This document shows positions 1 through 10,400 of a DNA stretch of 64,000 nt, piece after piece. The first letter of the stretch is position 1. Every line of letters begins with the position of its first letter. The position numbers and the translations under genes were made by a program. Under the pieces are notes generated by a model that saw nothing but the letters and a program-made list of their open reading frames with translations, searched no databases and was not told the origin of the DNA. This DNA is from Mediterraneibacter glycyrrhizinilyticus (GTDB lineage: Bacteria > Bacillota > Clostridia > Lachnospirales > Lachnospiraceae): contig NZ_JACJLR010000001.1 in the NCBI RefSeq assembly GCF_016902345.1, positions 238,260 through 302,259 on the forward strand. The letters run 5' to 3'.

Positions 1-2448
1 TTTAACCGTGCAGATAATCTTAATAATGAGCACAAGACAACGGTTGGATTTGCTCTTACCATTTTGCAGAGGCGTCTTGCGTCCTCACCGGAAGCAATCT
101 ATCAATCCCTGAGACGCCGGCGGGAACGTCTTGAGCACAGGCTTGCTGAAGAAAAATTAGGTAAACGTGCGAAGGAGTTTCACGATCCTGATTTTGACGA
201 CTTCGACGAAGATGATCTGTCTGCGGATGAGCAGGAGAATTTTGAAGAAAAAGTTGTAGACCACGCTTCTGCTGCGGCAACGATAGCAGAGCTTGAAGCG
301 GAAATCAATACGCTGAAACGCCTTGAAAATATGGCTAACAACGTCCGTGTAAGAGGCGTTGATCGGAAATGGGAAGAACTTTCCAGGCTTCTTCAGGATG
401 ATGGAGCCATGTTCGACTCCAATGGAAACCGTGAAAAGCTCATTATTTTCACAGAACATAGAGACACGCTGAACTACTTAACGGATAAAATCCGTTCTCT
501 GTTGGGAAGTGATGAGGCCGTTGTGACGATTCATGGCGGGATGCTCCGTGACGAGCGCCGCAAGGTGGAAGAACTGTTTAAGCAGGATGTAGGTGTCCGC
601 ATTTTGATTGCAACAGATGCTGCCGGTGAAGGTATTAACTTACAGCGTGCTCATCTGATGATTAACTATGACCTGCCGTGGAACCCAAATCGTCTGGAGC
701 AGCGCTTTGGCCGTATTCACCGTATTGGCCAGACGGAAGTATGCCACTTATGGAATCTGGTTGCCAACGAAACACGGGAAGGCTTTGTCTTCCAACGATT
801 ATTTCAAAAGTTGGAGGAAGAACGCCAGGCACTGGGCGGAAAAGTCTTTGACATTCTTGGCAAAGTGACTTTTGAAAATCGGTCTTTAAGGGATCTATTG
901 ATTGAAGCGGTCCGATATGGAAATGACCCAAAAGTACGGGCACGATTAGATCAGGTTGTGGATCATTCCATGAACCGCGAATCGTTCCAGAAATTGCTGG
1001 ATGAACGTGCGTTGACCGAAGATGTTATGGATATAAATATGGTCAACAACATTCGGGAGGACATGGAACGGATTGAAGCACATAAACTTCAGCCGCATTT
1101 TATTGAAGCATTCTTCCTGGAGGCGTTCAAAAGTGTTGGAGGGAAAATCCGAAAACGTGAAACCGGACGCTACGAAATCACATCTGTTCCCTACGCGGTT
1201 CGCAACCGTGATATGCAGATTGGTTACGGTGAACCCGTGCTAAACCGTTATGAGCGGATTTGCTTTGACAAACAATATTGCAATGTTCCCGGTCTTGTGC
1301 AGGCTTCTTTGATCTGCCCGGGGCAACCGCTGCTGGAGGCTGTCATTGATTTGATTCGGGAACGCAATGTTGATGTGATGAAGCGCGGCACCATTCTTGT
1401 GGATGATGAAGATTACGGTACGAATGCCAGGCTCTTGTTCTATATTGAAGATGCAATTCAAGACGGCGTGATTCTGAAAAATGGAAGCAGACGGACTATT
1501 TCAAAACATATTCACTTTGTTGAGATGAAAGAAGATGGCACAGCTGCCTCCGCCGGGTATGCGCCCTACCTGGACTATCGTACCGTGACGGACGAAGAAA
1601 ATCAGGCAATCAGAGAGTGGATGAAGCAGCAGAAATGGCTGTGTACTGATGTTGAAGATATGGCAAAGGGATATGCCATTCAAAATTTAATCCCTGTTCA
1701 TTTTTCTGAAGTGAAATCACAGAAAGAAAAATTGCTGAATAAGACAGCAAAGGCAGTCAAGGATCGTTTGACAGCCGAAATTCAGTATTGGGATTTCCGT
1801 GCGGCTGATCTTGCGCAAAAAGAGGCTGCGGGGAAGACGAATGCACGGTTGAACTCCAAATTGGCTGCAAGGCGCGCAGAGGAATTGGAACTCCGGATGA
1901 AAAACCGTCTTGCGGAAATTGAGAAGGAGCGCAGAATTGCTCCGATGCCACCCAGCATCACAGGCGGTATTTTGGTCATTCCCAAAGGGCTGCTGCATCA
2001 GTTAATGGGCAGAAATCTTTCTGGAGATGATTTTGGCCGAGGTGACAAAAAGAGCGTGGAAGATGCCGCCATGAACGCTGTCATGGAAATTGAATCTTCC
2101 TTTGGCTATCATCCCAGCGATGTCAGTGCAGCAAAATGCGGCTACGACATAGAATCTCAGATCCCAAAAGGAATGATAGAACGTGTAGGTGCTTATGCTC
2201 TGCGCTTTATCGAAGTTAAGGGCCGCGCTAAAGGTGCAACGACTGTGACAGTGAGCAAAAATGAAATTTTGACGGCACTGAATAAACCGAAGGAATTCAT
2301 TTTAGCCATTGTGGAAGTTGACGGCAATCAGACACATACGATTTATCTGAAGCATCCGTTTACCAACGCACCTGATTTTACGGCAACCAGCGTAAATTAC
2401 AATATACAAGACTTGATAGCAGAATCCGAGATTCTCTATCAGAAATGA
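1..2448 (+). CDS. DEAD/SNF2-type helicase with C-terminal DUF3883-like domain (N-terminus outside window)
   Basis: The reading frame is open from base 1, so the gene is cut by the window edge and its ATP-binding half is not visible. What remains (815 codons) holds helicase domain 2: ATDAAGEGINLQ (motif V) near codon 204 and QRFGRIHRIGQ (motif VI) near codon 234. A long charged middle region follows, with KEKLLNKTAKA-type helices. The last 130 residues fit DUF3883: GYDIES and later RFIEVKGRA (EVK at codons 738-740), the D...ExK spacing of a PD-(D/E)xK-like fold. A translocase with a nuclease-like tail at the head of a methylase/ATPase operon points to DNA restriction of invading DNA. That role is inferred from family and context. 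The TTG at 64 is an internal codon, not the start. Confidence 0.85.
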   Translation, partial: FNRADNLNNEHKTTVGFALTILQRRLASSPEAIYQSLRRRRERLEHRLAEEKLGKRAKEFHDPDFDDFDEDDLSADEQENFEEKVVDHASAAATIAELEAEINTLKRLENMANNVRVRGVDRKWEELSRLLQDDGAMFDSNGNREKLIIFTEHRDTLNYLTDKIRSLLGSDEAVVTIHGGMLRDERRKVEELFKQDVGVRILIATDAAGEGINLQRAHLMINYDLPWNPNRLEQRFGRIHRIGQTEVCHLWNLVANETREGFVFQRLFQKLEEERQALGGKVFDILGKVTFENRSLRDLLIEAVRYGNDPKVRARLDQVVDHSMNRESFQKLLDERALTEDVMDINMVNNIREDMERIEAHKLQPHFIEAFFLEAFKSVGGKIRKRETGRYEITSVPYAVRNRDMQIGYGEPVLNRYERICFDKQYCNVPGLVQASLICPGQPLLEAVIDLIRERNVDVMKRGTILVDDEDYGTNARLLFYIEDAIQDGVILKNGSRRTISKHIHFVEMKEDGTAASAGYAPYLDYRTVTDEENQAIREWMKQQKWLCTDVEDMAKGYAIQNLIPVHFSEVKSQKEKLLNKTAKAVKDRLTAEIQYWDFRAADLAQKEAAGKTNARLNSKLAARRAEELELRMKNRLAEIEKERRIAPMPPSITGGILVIPKGLLHQLMGRNLSGDDFGRGDKKSVEDAAMNAVMEIESSFGYHPSDVSAAKCGYDIESQIPKGMIERVGAYALRFIEVKGRAKGATTVTVSKNEILTALNKPKEFILAIVEVDGNQTHTIYLKHPFTNAPDFTATSVNYNIQDLIAESEILYQK

Positions 2449-2458
2449 GGATACAGTT

Positions 2459-5233
2459 ATGGCAACAAAAAAGCTGATAGAGGTCGCTTTGCCTCTTGAA
2501 AAAATCAACGCAGAATCGGCAAGAGAAAAGTCCATCCGACATGGCCACCCTTCCACACTGCACTTATGGTGGGCCAGACGGCCCTTGGCGGCAGCGCGGG
2601 CTGTCATCTGGGCATCGCTGGTGGACGATCCTTCTTCTCACCCGGAACAGTTCCCGACAGAGGAAGACCAAAATACAGAACGACAGAGGCTCTTTAAGAT
2701 TCTGGAAGATCTGGTTGTATGGGAAAATTCCAATAACGAGAAAGTTCTGGATGCGGCGAAGGCAGAGATCATGAAAAGTACCAATGGGAACCCGCCTGCC
2801 CTTCTTGACCCATTTGCCGGCGGCGGTGCCATCCCATTAGAGGCGCAGAGACTGGGGCTGGAAGCTCACGCACATGATCTGAACCCGGTTGCCGTCATGA
2901 TCAACAAGGCAATGATTGAGATTCCGCCCAAATTTTCTGGTATGGCACCGGTCAATTCAGATGCACAGGTCAACTCCATGCATGACGCGTGGGCGAGAGC
3001 AGAAGGCTTGGCTGAGGATGTGCGCTATTATGGCGAGTGGATGAAACAGGAAGCCTACAAACGGATTGGCCATCTTTATCCGAAAGTGAAAGTACCAGAA
3101 GAACAAGGCGGCGGAGAGGCAACTGTAATCGCATGGATATGGGCCAGGACAGTGAAGTGCCCTAATCCAGCTTGCGGATGTGAAATACCGCTAGTTCGCT
3201 CTTTTACTTTATCAAAAAAGAAGGGACATGAGGCATATGTTGAGCCACAATTTTTCGATTCGAAATGTAGTTATACTGTTAAATTAGGCGAACATAAGGA
3301 AAAAGGCACAGTAAACCGAACGGCTGCCTCCTGTGTTGCATGTGGTACATCAGTTCCATTAGATTATGTGCGTTCTGAAGGCAGTAATCATCGAATGGGG
3401 CGACATCTTATAGCTGTTGTTGCAGAAGGGAAAAATGGAAGAGCTTACTATTCGCCTGATGATATCCAACTATGTGCTTCGCAAGTCGGAGAGCCAGAAA
3501 ACGTTCCTTGTGAGGACTTGCCAGAAAAGGCACTTGGTTTTAGAATTCAAGCCTATGGCATTACAAAGTGGAAAGACCTCTATACAAATCGTCAACTTAC
3601 TGCTTTAACCACCTTCAGTGACTTAGTTGTAGAAACTCAGAAAAAAGTTGAGGCTGATGCGATTGCGGTTGGAATGTCTGATGATCATGTTCCCCTTTGT
3701 AAAGGTGGAGATGGTGCAAGGGCATACGGTGAGGCTGTAGGTGTATACTTAGCTTTTGCGGTAGATAGACAAGCAGATATAGGATCTACTATTGCATCAT
3801 GGATTAATACCATAGGTGCAATTAGGAATACATTCGGGAGACAAGCTATTCCTATGACATGGGACTTTGCAGAAGCAAATCCATTTAGCAGTTCGACAGG
3901 TTGCTTTAGTAATATGGTTGATTGGATTGTAAAGTGTATTGATAATTTCCCTATTGCTCAGTTTGAGGCAGAAGTTAGCCAAAGAGACGCTCAAAGTGAT
4001 TGCGGTCTACGGAATATTATGATTTCTACAGATCCACCATATTACGATAATATTGATTATGCAGATTTGTCAGACTATTTTTATATTTGGATGCGACGAT
4101 CACTTAAAGATAGTTATCCAGGACTTTTTTCCACTGTTTTGGTCCCAAAAACAGAGGAACTCATTGCTACTCCATTTCGGCATGGGGGCAGCATGGAAAA
4201 AGCAAAATCATTTTTCGAAAGTGGAATGCTTTCAGCAAGTAAGCAGATGTATCTTTATGCTCGTGAAGATGTTCCTGTAACAATATACTATGCCTATAAG
4301 CAAAGTGATTCGGATGCTGATGGTACAGCATCATCAGGGTGGGAAACCATGCTAAATTCTATAGTTAAAGCGGGATTTGCAATTACCGGTACATGGCCAA
4401 TGAGAACTGAACGTGGAAATCGAATGCGTGGGAATGGGTCCAATGCTTTGGCCTCTTCTATAGTACTTGTTTGCCGTAAGCGTCCAGAGGACGCCCCACA
4501 GACCACCCGCCGCAATCTGATTGCCACGCTGCGGCATGAGTTACGTCCGGCCTTGAAAAAATTACAGGCAAGCAACATTGCTCCCGTTGACCTGGCACAG
4601 TCTGCCATTGGCCCCGGTATGGGTGTGTTCAGCCGTTATCGCCGCGTATTGGAGGCGGACGGTACACCAATGTCTGTCCGCAGCGCATTGCAGATTATCA
4701 ATGAAGAACTTGACTTGTACTTTAACGAGCAGGTTGGCGATCTGGATACGGCCAGCCGCTTCTGCGTTGATCTATATACCCAGTACGCTTATAACGTCGT
4801 GAAGTATGGTGAGGCAGAGGTTCTGGCCAATGCAAAGAGTACTTCCATCCCCATGCTGGCAGCCAACGGTGTCGTCTACGCCAAAGCCGGTGATGTCCAC
4901 CTGGTGGAACGGGCAGATCTGCCGGAAAAGGTGGATGTTGATGAAAAAAACATCTGGCTGCTAACGCAGCAGTTGACCCAGGCTATGGCAAAAGGCGGCG
5001 TGGAAGCCTGCGCGCAGATCGTAGCCTCCATGTTTGGCTCCAATGCAGAGCGTGCAAAAGATTTGGCCTATCGCTTATATACGATTGCCGAACAGAAGAA
5101 GTGGTCAAACGAGGCCTATGCGTATAATGCCCTTGTTGTGGCATGGCCGGATATTCAATCTCGCGCGGCAGCTTTGAAACTGGAAGTTCCTGAGCAGCTT
5201 GACCTGTTCTCTACCGGCCTTCTGGATAATTAA
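2459..5233 (+). CDS. DUF1156-containing DNA methylase (924 aa)
   Basis: The N-terminus has the DUF1156 signature (GHPSTLHLWWARRPLAAAR, residues 29-47). The SAM-binding motif DPFAGGGAIPLEA starts at residue 117 and the catalytic DPPYY motif of amino-methyltransferases (N6-adenine or N4-cytosine) at residue 525. Two zinc-ribbon-like cysteine pairs lie between them, CPNPACGC (about 234) and CVACG (about 292). The gene starts 10 bp after the helicase stop, so it is in the same operon. It probably marks self DNA so that the helicase/ATPase partners attack only unmodified DNA; this is inferred from context. Base composition is odd: roughly 3190-4470 is AT-rich (20 of 60 G+C at 3241-3300) while the flanks are GC-rich (36 of 60 at 4621-4680), which suggests exchange of the middle of the gene. 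Confidence 0.88.
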   Translation: MATKKLIEVALPLEKINAESAREKSIRHGHPSTLHLWWARRPLAAARAVIWASLVDDPSSHPEQFPTEEDQNTERQRLFKILEDLVVWENSNNEKVLDAAKAEIMKSTNGNPPALLDPFAGGGAIPLEAQRLGLEAHAHDLNPVAVMINKAMIEIPPKFSGMAPVNSDAQVNSMHDAWARAEGLAEDVRYYGEWMKQEAYKRIGHLYPKVKVPEEQGGGEATVIAWIWARTVKCPNPACGCEIPLVRSFTLSKKKGHEAYVEPQFFDSKCSYTVKLGEHKEKGTVNRTAASCVACGTSVPLDYVRSEGSNHRMGRHLIAVVAEGKNGRAYYSPDDIQLCASQVGEPENVPCEDLPEKALGFRIQAYGITKWKDLYTNRQLTALTTFSDLVVETQKKVEADAIAVGMSDDHVPLCKGGDGARAYGEAVGVYLAFAVDRQADIGSTIASWINTIGAIRNTFGRQAIPMTWDFAEANPFSSSTGCFSNMVDWIVKCIDNFPIAQFEAEVSQRDAQSDCGLRNIMISTDPPYYDNIDYADLSDYFYIWMRRSLKDSYPGLFSTVLVPKTEELIATPFRHGGSMEKAKSFFESGMLSASKQMYLYAREDVPVTIYYAYKQSDSDADGTASSGWETMLNSIVKAGFAITGTWPMRTERGNRMRGNGSNALASSIVLVCRKRPEDAPQTTRRNLIATLRHELRPALKKLQASNIAPVDLAQSAIGPGMGVFSRYRRVLEADGTPMSVRSALQIINEELDLYFNEQVGDLDTASRFCVDLYTQYAYNVVKYGEAEVLANAKSTSIPMLAANGVVYAKAGDVHLVERADLPEKVDVDEKNIWLLTQQLTQAMAKGGVEACAQIVASMFGSNAERAKDLAYRLYTIAEQKKWSNEAYAYNALVVAWPDIQSRAAALKLEVPEQLDLFSTGLLDN

Positions 5234-5265
5234 GCAAGTAGATCATTGAAAGGGGGTGAAGCTCC

Positions 5266-7482
5266 ATGAAAAAGTTAATAGAGACGGCACTCCCTCTACG
5301 AGAAATAACTGCGTCTTCTATTGAGGAAAAAGTCAGAAAAGGACATCCTGGGAACCTGCATCTCTGGTGGAACCGCAGCCCGATTGTTTCCAGTTCCGTT
5401 TTAATCTATGCTGCTATGACAGACGAAGATCAGGACTCGGAGAAAAGAAATAATCAGATAGCGTTACTCAAAAAGCTTGCTCATAATGATGCCACTGCTT
5501 TTGAACAGGCAACAGCTGCATTGCAAAACCTAAAATTGCCTGCTATCTGGGATGGTTTTTCGGGCTTTGGCGGCATCCCCCTGGCCTGCGAAAAACTTGG
5601 GGTGTCGGCATACGCCGGGGATATAAACCCGGTTGCTTCCCTGCTTACAAAAGCCGTTGTTGAATTTCCATCGCGTTTTGTATCTAACAAGCCGGTTCAT
5701 CCTGATTCAGACAGTACAAAGACAGGCATGGCAGCATTGGCCGATGACATCCGTTTCTATGGTCAATGGATGGAGAGACAAGCTTATGAAAAAATTGGAC
5801 AGATTTATCCTGCCACAAACGATGTTGTTACATCCGCCTGGCTATGGGTGCGCACAGTAGAATGTCCGAATCCCGTTTGCAAATGCAAGATGCCCCTTGC
5901 CAGCAGTTTTGTTTTGAACAAAAGCAAAGGGAACGAACGTTGGGCCGAACCTGTTTTCAAGGACGGTAAAATCCGATTTCAAATCCGTGAAGGAATATGC
6001 CCCGAAGAAAAAGAAAGCAATAAACTCGGCACAATGGGGGCAAAATTCCAGTGCCCAGTGTGTGGCGAAGTGGCTACTGACACTTACATCAAGAAAATGG
6101 GGAAAAAGCACCTCTTGGGTGCTCAAATGATGGCTGTTGTTCGTTCATCAAACGGCGTAAAGGTTTTTGAGCCTGTTGACGAAGTACAAGAGACGGCGGC
6201 AGCGATTACAGCACCGGAAAGCATCCCATCAGGGCAAATTGCAGAAAATAGCCGTTGGTTTAGTCCGCCAGGATATGGATTTACTGACTATACTGACCTT
6301 TTTACCAACCGTCAGTTAACCATGCTTTCTGCTTTTTGCGATTTGATTCCTCAAGTAATTAACAAAGTTGCTTCAGACGCACTGGCCTCAGGAATGAGTG
6401 AAGCTGGTGGCCCGTTATGTGATGCCGGAAACGGAGCCTGGGCATATGGGCAGGCCATCGGAACTTATTTGTCGCTGGCTATCAGCAAAATGGCAAATTA
6501 CCATTCCACAATCTGTTCCTGGGATAATCGCAAAGGAACCGGCAGGGCGACATTTACGCGACAGGCCATCCCCATGACATGGACATTTGTGGAGGAGAAT
6601 CCTTTTGCAGAAACAACAGGAAGTTTTCATTCTGTCGTTGACAGTATTGCAGAGGCAGTATCGCACCTGCCTTCGTACAGAGAAATTATTGTGAAGAATG
6701 AAGATGCCATCGAAAAGGCTATTCAAAAGAACACTGTTCTCTTTACGGAACTGCCCTATTACGATAATGTCGGTTATGCTGACCTGTCAGATTACTTTTA
6801 TATTTGGCTTCGGAAATGCCTAAAAAATGTGTTCCCTGATTTGTTCAAAGGGGCGCTTACTTCGAAAGATGAGCTGTCTTCTATTCCTGAACACTATGGT
6901 GGAGATACTGAAAAAGCAAAAACCGCGTATCATGGGAAAATAAATAAGATGTTGTCACACTTTTCTGAAATGGCATCGACGGAGTATCCATTTGTTATTT
7001 TCTTCGCATATAGCAAAGCGGATCGCATGGTAATTCGTAATGCGAATGGAAATATTTCATTGGAAAGCCCGCTGTCGCATTTACTCCAGAGCATTGTAGA
7101 TACAGGCTTTTGTGTGACAGCAATCTGGCCAATACGAACGGAAAAACCAAATGAGAAGTTTGAGTCTACGCGGATCGCGATTGTGTTCCGAAAGAATCAA
7201 GATGCACTTCCACAGACTACAAGAAGGAATCTGATTGCGTCCCTTGGCCGGGAATTGCCAAGTCTGCTGGAATCACTGACAAGTGAGCTAATCGATGACA
7301 TAGACCGTCCAATCGCCGCTTTGGGCTTTGGACTTTCCATCGTAACACGATATAAAAAAATACTCAATGCAGATGGTTCTGTTATGAACATTCAGGATAG
7401 CCTAATACTGATTGCACAAGAATCGGAAAAATATTTTGCTTCGCACGAGGCAGAAACAAATGAAAATCATGAGGAGGTATAG
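5266..7482 (+). CDS. Second DUF1156 methylase-like protein with altered catalytic motif (738 aa)
   Basis: This is a shorter paralogue of the upstream methylase. It has the same start (KKLIETALPL), DUF1156 core (GHPGNLHLWWNRSP) and late conserved segment (PQTTRRNLIASLGREL). The two motifs that matter differ from the upstream copy. Motif I reads DGFSGFGGIPL (residue 96 on) where the upstream copy has DPFAGGGAIPL, and the catalytic DPPYY is ELPYY (residue 495). An Asp-to-Glu change plus loss of the first Pro would be expected to weaken or abolish amino-methyl transfer. The protein may therefore be a structural or specificity partner of the first methylase. A strong GGGGGTGA-type ribosome site precedes the ATG. 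Coupling to its neighbours is tight: 32 bp upstream and 3 bp downstream. The family is clear; the loss of activity is inferred. Confidence 0.85.
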   Translation: MKKLIETALPLREITASSIEEKVRKGHPGNLHLWWNRSPIVSSSVLIYAAMTDEDQDSEKRNNQIALLKKLAHNDATAFEQATAALQNLKLPAIWDGFSGFGGIPLACEKLGVSAYAGDINPVASLLTKAVVEFPSRFVSNKPVHPDSDSTKTGMAALADDIRFYGQWMERQAYEKIGQIYPATNDVVTSAWLWVRTVECPNPVCKCKMPLASSFVLNKSKGNERWAEPVFKDGKIRFQIREGICPEEKESNKLGTMGAKFQCPVCGEVATDTYIKKMGKKHLLGAQMMAVVRSSNGVKVFEPVDEVQETAAAITAPESIPSGQIAENSRWFSPPGYGFTDYTDLFTNRQLTMLSAFCDLIPQVINKVASDALASGMSEAGGPLCDAGNGAWAYGQAIGTYLSLAISKMANYHSTICSWDNRKGTGRATFTRQAIPMTWTFVEENPFAETTGSFHSVVDSIAEAVSHLPSYREIIVKNEDAIEKAIQKNTVLFTELPYYDNVGYADLSDYFYIWLRKCLKNVFPDLFKGALTSKDELSSIPEHYGGDTEKAKTAYHGKINKMLSHFSEMASTEYPFVIFFAYSKADRMVIRNANGNISLESPLSHLLQSIVDTGFCVTAIWPIRTEKPNEKFESTRIAIVFRKNQDALPQTTRRNLIASLGRELPSLLESLTSELIDDIDRPIAALGFGLSIVTRYKKILNADGSVMNIQDSLILIAQESEKYFASHEAETNENHEEV

Positions 7483-7485
7483 ACC

Positions 7486-10400
7486 ATGCAGGAGAATTAC
7501 GAACTTGTCCAAAAAGGCTTTCGCATCCTTCATCCTTTAATGGCTGGTTACATTGGCCGGGAATTTAACCGAGTATATCACGATAACTGGTGGCAAGAGG
7601 TGCTTGACACACTCAGCGATCAGCTCCGTGATTTGCCCGATCACGGTGATTATAGTACCCTGGTAGACTCCCTGGATATTGCAAATTGCCTGCGTCTGAT
7701 TGATCGGAAATGGCGGGAAGTCTTTTCCTCAAAACTGTCTACTGATTACCGTACATGGTCGAAAGAACTCATGGGCGTGCGAAATAAGATGGCTCATATC
7801 GGTCAACAGGACATCGATCAGTCTTATGCAGAACGTGCGTTGGATACCATGGCACTGCTCTGTGCTGCCTTTGACGCGGATGGTGCAGAGGAAATTCGGG
7901 ATTTGTATCGCACTCTCCGCTATGGGTCTGCTGCCGGTTCCGCTGCTGTAACTGAAAATGTCGCCCCTGTAAAAACTGGTAAAAAATCTTCTAATACCGC
8001 TGGCGTCTTGGAGTATAACGTCGGTGAAGGCCATACGCTTCCCAGCTGGCGAGATATTATGCAGCCCCATCCAGATGTTGCTGAAGGCCGTTACCAAACA
8101 GCAGAATTTGCTGCTGATCTGGCACAGGTCTCTCGCGGAGAGGGAGCTTTTGAATACCGTGACCCTGTGGAATTTTTTGCACGCACTTACATCACCGAAG
8201 GAATGTCCGGGCTGCTTGTAAAATCTCTGCAACGAATCGCGGGCAAGGGCGGCGAACCTGTCATCCAGCTGAAAACCGCATTTGGCGGAGGAAAAACGCA
8301 CAGTATGCTTGCCCTTTATCATCTGGTAAAAGGCGGCGCTTCGGTAGATAAAATTCCGAGTCTTAAACCAATCTTGGAAAAGGCTGGTTTGGATACCTTG
8401 CCCAAAGCTAATGTGGCTGTTCTTGTAGGCACAGCCCTTGACCCGAATAAAAAGAAAAATCCTGCCAATCTGCCGGGGTATACAGTCAATACGATCTGGG
8501 GTGAAATGGCTTATCAGCTGGTTACATCTGCCGGTCGTCCGGATTTGTATGCAATGATCCGTGAAGCAGATCGCCATGGTGTATCCCCTGGATCGGAAAC
8601 CTTAAAAAATCTCTTGAATGAATGCGGCCCCTGCTTGATTTTAATGGATGAGCTGGTTGCTTATGCAAAGAAACTCTATGGTGTCGATGGACTTCCGGCT
8701 GGCTCCTACGATAATTTTATTACGTTCATTCAAGAAATTACGGAAGCCGCACGTGCAAGTGAGAACAGCATTGTTGTCGCTTCTATCCCTGAGTCAACGA
8801 TTGAAATCGGTGGTGATGCAGGTAAAACTGCACTCGAAACGATTGAGCATACATTCGGGAGAATGGAGGCCATCTGGAAACCTGTTGCCGCCAACGAAGG
8901 GTTTGAGGTCGTGCGCCGACGGCTGTTTCTTGACTGCAAAGATGAGGCTACACGAGATGCAGTATGTACGGCATTTAGCCGGATGTATCAGGAAAATCCA
9001 TCTGATTTCCCAATGGAAGCAAGAGAGGTCGAATATCGGAACCGAATGATTTCCTGCTATCCGATTCACCCAGAGGTCTTTGACCGCCTATATGATGACT
9101 GGGCAACACTGGAACGCTTTCAACGCACTCGTGGTGTCCTGCGTTTAATGGCTGCCGTTATTCACGAATTGTGGATGGCCAATGACGCGGGTGCAATGAT
9201 TATGCCAGGGTCAATCCCGTTGGATATGCCGAATGTAAGAGACGAATTGGTTCGTCACCTGCCGGATACATGGAACAGCATTATTGATCATGAGGTAGAT
9301 GGAAAAAATTCTATTCCTTATCAAAAAGATAAAGCAAATCCTCGCTATGGACGCAAACTCGCCGCTCGTCGTGTCGCCAGAACGATCATGCTTGGAAGCG
9401 CGCCCACAAGCCGGGATCAGGCTGTACGCGGATTGGAAGCCTCCAGAATCCGTTTGGGAGTAGTTCAGCCTGGCGAGAGTATTGCTGACTTTAACGACGC
9501 GTTAAACACACTGCATGGCTCTCTTTCGTATCTCTATAATAATCCGAGCGGAAGCAGATACTGGTATGACACGCGCCCTACTCTGCGCAAAACTGCGGAA
9601 GACCGTGCTTCTCAGCAAACATTGGCTGATGTGGATGCGGAAATTGAATCTCGCCTGAAAAAAATACGGAAAGAGAATCCGTTTACCGGCATTCACATTT
9701 GTCCGTATTCTTCTCTGGATGTTCCAGATGAGCAGGCTGTCCGTTTGGTGATTTTGAGAACTGGTGATTGCTATAACCTAAAGTCTAAAAAGACAACCCC
9801 TGCTGAAACCACTGTTAATGATATTCTGTACAACAGGGGGACTGCTCCGCGTATTTTCAAAAATATGCTTGCTTTTGTGGCACCCGATGAAAACCAGCTG
9901 GAATCTTTGCGTGCAGAAGTTCGTCGTTTTATTGCGTGGACGTCAATCATGTCTGATAAAGATGATCTGAATTTGGATGGAAATCAAATCCGGGAAACGC
10001 AGAGTAATCTAAACCGCAGCAATGATACCGTAGAACTTCGGCTCAAGGAAACGTATCGATGGCTTCTGGTTCCTTATATCGACCAGTTTGGCGATATGAA
10101 AACAATTCAATGGGAGATCAGTGATATTAGCGGCGGAACTGAAAGCATCGTAACAAAAGCAGCAAAGAAAATGCAGCAAAGTGAGCAGATTATCACAAAC
10201 TGGGCCCCTGCACTTTTGCAAATGAGCCTGGACGATTTGCTCTGGAAAGATTCCGATAATATTCAAGTAAAAAAACTATGGGAATATCTGAGCACATACT
10301 GCTATCTTCCGAGACTGGCAAATTATTCTGTGCTTGAAGATACGATTCGTCGAGGAGTTGCCTCTGATGAGTTTTTCGCACTTGCCGCCGGTTACGTTAA

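Noticed and set aside
7729..8577. Minus-strand open frame inside the HEPN-ATPase gene
   Set aside because: Shadow of the 1134-residue gene; no ribosome site or motif.
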